From the NCBI GenBank assembly GCA_964610885.1, contig CAZSWR010000056.1, positions 1 through 24,741 on the forward strand: DNA of 24,741 nt, in the 5' to 3' direction. Shown here in pieces: positions 23,001-24,741 of this stretch. How positions within the stretch are numbered: position 1 is the stretch's first letter; each line of letters begins with the position of its first letter. The notes beneath the pieces are model-generated. The model was given only the letters and a program-made list of their open reading frames with translations, was not told where the DNA came from and searched no databases. The translations under genes were made by a program, and so were the position numbers. This DNA comes from CAZSWR01 sp964610885 (GTDB taxonomy: Bacteria; Bacteroidota; Ignavibacteria; Kapaibacteriales; UBA2268).

Positions 23001-23619
23001 AATCCGAAAAATTAAGTGTTTCGGCATTCTTGATATTCGGCACCATGAGCATACGCGAGCCGTCCGAACGGGTAACGTCCACGGCGAGGCCGATGTTTAT
23101 CGATGGTTTCCTAACTCGGCATGGCTTTCCATCCACTTCGGCAAAGCAGGCGTTCATGTTCGGGAATTTGGTCAGGGCGCGCACCAAGGCCCAGGCCAGA
23201 ATATGAGTGAAAGAAACCTTGTTGCGCTTCATTCGGGCAAGGTATTTGTTCACAATCCGCCGATTTTCGTCCAATGGCTTGACTGGTATCGAGCGGAACG
23301 AAGTGGCCGTCGGTATCGAAAGGCTTTGGCTCATGTTCTCGGCCACTCGGGCAAAGATGCTCGGCAAGTATTCCACCTCGTCGCCACGGGCGGGGGAGTA
23401 TGGCTTTTCGGAAAATGAATGGACCACGGCCGGCTCGGGTTCGTGTACGATAGGCGATTGGTGGCTTGGAGTCGGTTGTGCGGCGCCGGGCAGTTCGTCC
23501 AACTCTGCCGGTGGGACGTAATTAGCGAAATATTTGCGCCATTCGGGGCTGACCGATTCCGGGTCGTTCAAAAATTTGAAATATAGTTCGTTTTCGAAGG
23601 CAGTGTTGGGATTTATCAT
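20035..23619 (-). CDS. kgd: Fused 2-oxoglutarate dehydrogenase E1 / succinyltransferase E2 (Kgd type)
   Basis: This 1194-residue protein joins two TCA-cycle activities, as in mycobacterial Kgd (about 1230 residues). Residues 1-40 are the E1 N-terminal segment (NELYFKFLND), followed by a Pro-rich linker. Residues about 95-325 form an E2 succinyltransferase domain ending in YDHRIIQGAE near 293-302. The rest is the thiamine-diphosphate E1: LGMPHRGRLS near 525, SHLELVNPVVEG near 590, GDSAFAGQG to NNQIGF near 620-655, and the C-terminal transketolase-like domain with HSYDGQGPEHSS near 985. No lipoyl domain is present, so a lipoylated E2 and an E3 must come from elsewhere. I place the start at the ATG at 23619; the frame is open upstream to 23724 but that extension is hydrophobic and family-atypical. 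Confidence 0.93.
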   Translation of the reverse strand: MINPNTAFENELYFKFLNDPESVSPEWRKYFANYVPPAELDELPGAAQPTPSHQSPIVHEPEPAVVHSFSEKPYSPARGDEVEYLPSIFARVAENMSQSLSIPTATSFRSIPVKPLDENRRIVNKYLARMKRNKVSFTHILAWALVRALTKFPNMNACFAEVDGKPCRVRKPSINIGLAVDVTRSDGSRMLMVPNIKNAETLNFSDFIKEYDKIINKARTNKIAPEDLQQTTMTLTNPGMIGTTSSQARLMNGQGLIVASGSIDYPAEFQAVRPELLTRMAVSKVVSLSSTYDHRIIQGAESAEFLAYVSKLLLGEDRFYDHIFATLKIPFEPIRWERDSGSGSITKDDDTSEKSAHVMQLINAFRVRGHLLATINPLGFESYYYPETDPAYYGFTIWDLDRVFHVDDAWKSNNMPLRDVIELLRDTYCGTSGFEFMHIQDAARKSWVKEYLELGKYRKKYPRESKLRILEKLTKVEEFENFLHTKFVGHKRFSLEGGESLVVLLEELMEQSSDSGHKDFMLGMPHRGRLSVLVNSVGKPKEKVFSEFDGKIDSVSYHGSGDVKYHLGAKGVFHAPSGNSIKITLANNPSHLELVNPVVEGMARASNDESNSIRAAIPVLIHGDSAFAGQGIVQETLNLSQLSAYNTGGTIHIIINNQIGFTTTADKYRSTVYSTDVAKMIQVPIIHVNGHDPEAVVDAARFAFDYREKFSSDVVIDMLCYRKYGHNEADEPSYTQPLLYKKIRSMQSVVEKYRNELIAEGEITEEEAHDILERTKNELNRAFDERDSIGAVQEINAPIESAQFDSNAPFGEELLFEVGKVISEVPERNDFATNPKVASLIKKRKDSLSGEGAIDWATAEALAFGSLLTAGINIRFTGEDTRRGTFSQRHSVLTSVENEEEYTPLNHIRAGQATLQIFDSPLSELGVLGFEYGYSVQARETLTLWEAQFGDFANMAQPIFDQFLSCGESKWNQTSNLAVLLPHSYDGQGPEHSSARLERFLQLSAEDNMRVCNLTTPAQYFHAIRRQATTHNRKPLVLMTPKSMLRNHLALSKISDFTEKQFATVLDFDFPQNRDEAERIVFCSGKLYFELLEEYLKSGKSNTAIIRLEQLYPFDTESIRCILSSCPNAKEFIWAQEEPKNMGAWGFVFMQFAENLPEIMLRYAGRRSSPATATGSLKVHQQEQSELIKDALIS

Positions 23620-23633
23620 TTGTTTACATAGCC

Positions 23634-23767
23634 AAAATAGTATTAAACAAAACACCATCAGAGACGGCGAGAGAGCCAAAATAGTCTTAACGAAATTATT
23701 AATTCGCCTTGCGAAATAAAACAAGTTTAGGATTTATTTCATAATATAAAGAAAAAGAAAAAATAGT
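23634..23767. repeat. Three direct copies of AAAATAGT upstream of the dehydrogenase gene
   Basis: AAAATAGT occurs at 23634-23641, 23678-23685 and 23760-23767. The first two share AGCCAAAATAGT (12 bases), and the last two share AAAATAGTCTT. They are 44 and 82 bases apart. They may be regulator sites or chance in AT-rich DNA. Confidence 0.3.
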
Positions 23768-23768
23768 C

Positions 23769-23799
23769 TTTGCCAAAAAAGATAAAAAAGTTAAATTTG
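23769..23799 (+). promoter_or_regulatory. Bacteroidota-type promoter upstream of RNase III
   Basis: TTTG at 23769-23772 and TAAATTTG at 23792-23799 are exactly 19 bases apart, an excellent match to the TTTG/TAnnTTTG consensus. The RNase III start codon lies about 100 bases downstream. Confidence 0.55.
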
Positions 23800-23901
23800 A
23801 ATTAAGTGCTGGCAATAGTTTCCGAATAGTTAGGCAGTACTCAAATAACAAAATATTTGATATAAGACAATAGCGATTTTGAATGATAGAATAGATACGC
23901 A

Positions 23902-24738
23902 GTGAAAGACAATTTTATACAATACCTATACAGTGGAATTCTTCGATTTGCTCCTTTGGGGAAATACTTCCGTTTCAGAACAAATCAAAAAGGTAACTTC
24001 CCAACTCTTGGATTCTTTACCGCAGAGAAAAAGACTGAATTAGAAAAGCAACTGGGCGTTTCGATTCATTCGCCCGAGTACTTCGAGCAGGCGCTAATGC
24101 ACCGTTCGTATTTGCAGGTGATCGGTTCGGCCGGGCAATTCTCAAACGAGCGATTGGAATTTCTTGGGGATTCCGTGTTGGGTATGGTGGTCGCTGAGTA
24201 TTTATTTTCGTTGCATACGGAAGTGCTCGAGGGCGAACTGACGAAAATGCGTTCGTGGTTAGTGAACAAAACGTCGCTGGCGATCTGCGCGCGGAAGCTG
24301 CAACTCGATTCTTTCCTCATGCTCAGCTACAGCGCTTCCCGCTCGCTCGAGCACGGCAGCGACTCGATCCTCTCCGATGCGCTCGAAGCAATCATCGGCG
24401 CTATCTATTTGGATTCGGGCCTGGAGACCGTCAAGAAGTTCATTATTCATTCTCTGCTTCCTATAATGATCAGCAAAAGCCTCATGGTGGACACGAACTA
24501 CAAGAGCAATTTGCTCGAGACAGTCCAGGCTCTCGGGAAGAACGCACCGAAATATATCGTCCACGAAGAGTCCGGGCCGGACCACGACAAATCTTTCGTC
24601 GTCGGCGTGTACGTGAACGACGTGCTGCTGGCCACCGGCACGGGCAAAAGCAAGAAGCAAGCCGAGCAAACCGCTGCATACAATGCGCTGGAGCTTCCCG
24701 AAATTTCTGCACACATCAAGCATCCGAAAAACAATTGA
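23902..24738 (+). CDS. rnc: Ribonuclease III
   Basis: The 278-residue protein is a complete bacterial RNase III, which cleaves double-stranded RNA in rRNA maturation and mRNA decay. The signature NERLEFLGDS is at residues 82-91 (Glu86 and Asp90 bind metal), and Asp159 and Glu162 in SDALEAIIGA complete the catalytic set. A double-stranded-RNA-binding domain follows from about 200, with TGTGKSKKQAEQTAAYNAL near its end. The first 40 residues are a basic extension before the usual start of the domain. The start is GTG at 23902 with no clear Shine-Dalgarno site; an internal start is possible. The gene is divergent from the fused dehydrogenase gene. The acyl-carrier-protein/fabF genes often found beside rnc are absent. 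Confidence 0.95.
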   Translation: MKDNFIQYLYSGILRFAPLGKYFRFRTNQKGNFPTLGFFTAEKKTELEKQLGVSIHSPEYFEQALMHRSYLQVIGSAGQFSNERLEFLGDSVLGMVVAEYLFSLHTEVLEGELTKMRSWLVNKTSLAICARKLQLDSFLMLSYSASRSLEHGSDSILSDALEAIIGAIYLDSGLETVKKFIIHSLLPIMISKSLMVDTNYKSNLLETVQALGKNAPKYIVHEESGPDHDKSFVVGVYVNDVLLATGTGKSKKQAEQTAAYNALELPEISAHIKHPKNN

Positions 24739-24741
24739 TTG

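Noticed and set aside
22300..23418. 372-codon open frame antisense to the fused dehydrogenase
   Set aside because: It is the mirror of a well-conserved coding region; the product is rich in Arg, His and Val with no recognisable domain.

Overview
The window reads as chromosomal DNA from a member of the Bacteroidota/Chlorobiota (FCB) group, perhaps a non-Bacteroidia lineage such as the Ignavibacteria or Kapabacteria. The placement is an inference. It rests on four promoter-like sites of the Bacteroidota form (TTTG, 18-21 bases, TAnnTTTG), on the gene families present, and on Shine-Dalgarno sites that are clear in front of some genes and absent in front of others. Nothing in it looks like a phage, an insertion sequence, a CRISPR array, a tRNA or an rRNA.

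Layout. From 1 to 1826 there is a possible partial gene leaving the left edge, a ComB-family 2-phosphosulfolactate phosphatase (minus) and a divergent thiamine pyrophosphokinase (plus). After a gene-free stretch with degenerate palindromes (1827-2221) comes a minus-strand operon, transcribed from about 8190 down to 2222. It holds a phosphofructokinase with the residue signature of the pyrophosphate-dependent type, a short-chain polyprenyl diphosphate synthase, and a large AddB-like PD-(D/E)XK nuclease. This operon has a good promoter and, unusually, a terminator-like hairpin inside its 5' leader. From 8303 to 10218 lie a TauE/SafE sulfite-exporter-type permease and an AT-rich patch with two small exported proteins and a possible tiny ORF. 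From 12174 down to 10415 there is a translationally coupled pair: a DUF1648 membrane protein and a BaiN/HI0933-type flavoprotein.

The most distinctive block is 12400-16584. It is a trimeric NAD(H)-linked [FeFe] hydrogenase operon (HydC/NuoE-like, HydB/NuoF-like, HydA) headed by a stand-alone response-regulator receiver domain. It has its own promoter, a palindrome at the predicted transcription start, a structured leader and a strong terminator. Directly downstream, under its own promoter, is a second phosphofructokinase with two altered active-site positions, followed by a small membrane-anchored or exported cytochrome c. An orphan ABC solute-binding protein converges on the cytochrome, their stop codons abutting.

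The right end holds a palindrome-rich intergenic region (19476-20034), a 1194-residue fused 2-oxoglutarate dehydrogenase E1 / succinyltransferase of the mycobacterial Kgd type (minus), and RNase III (plus).

Together the genes suggest a heterotroph with two phosphofructokinases of different phosphoryl-donor signature, hydrogen metabolism tied to NAD(H), and a TCA-cycle enzyme of uncommon architecture. I found no convincing unknown defence or mobile system. The most interesting points are regulatory (attenuator-like leader, hydrogenase operator and leader) and enzymatic (altered PFK, HydA L1 motif, short HydB, Kgd fusion).
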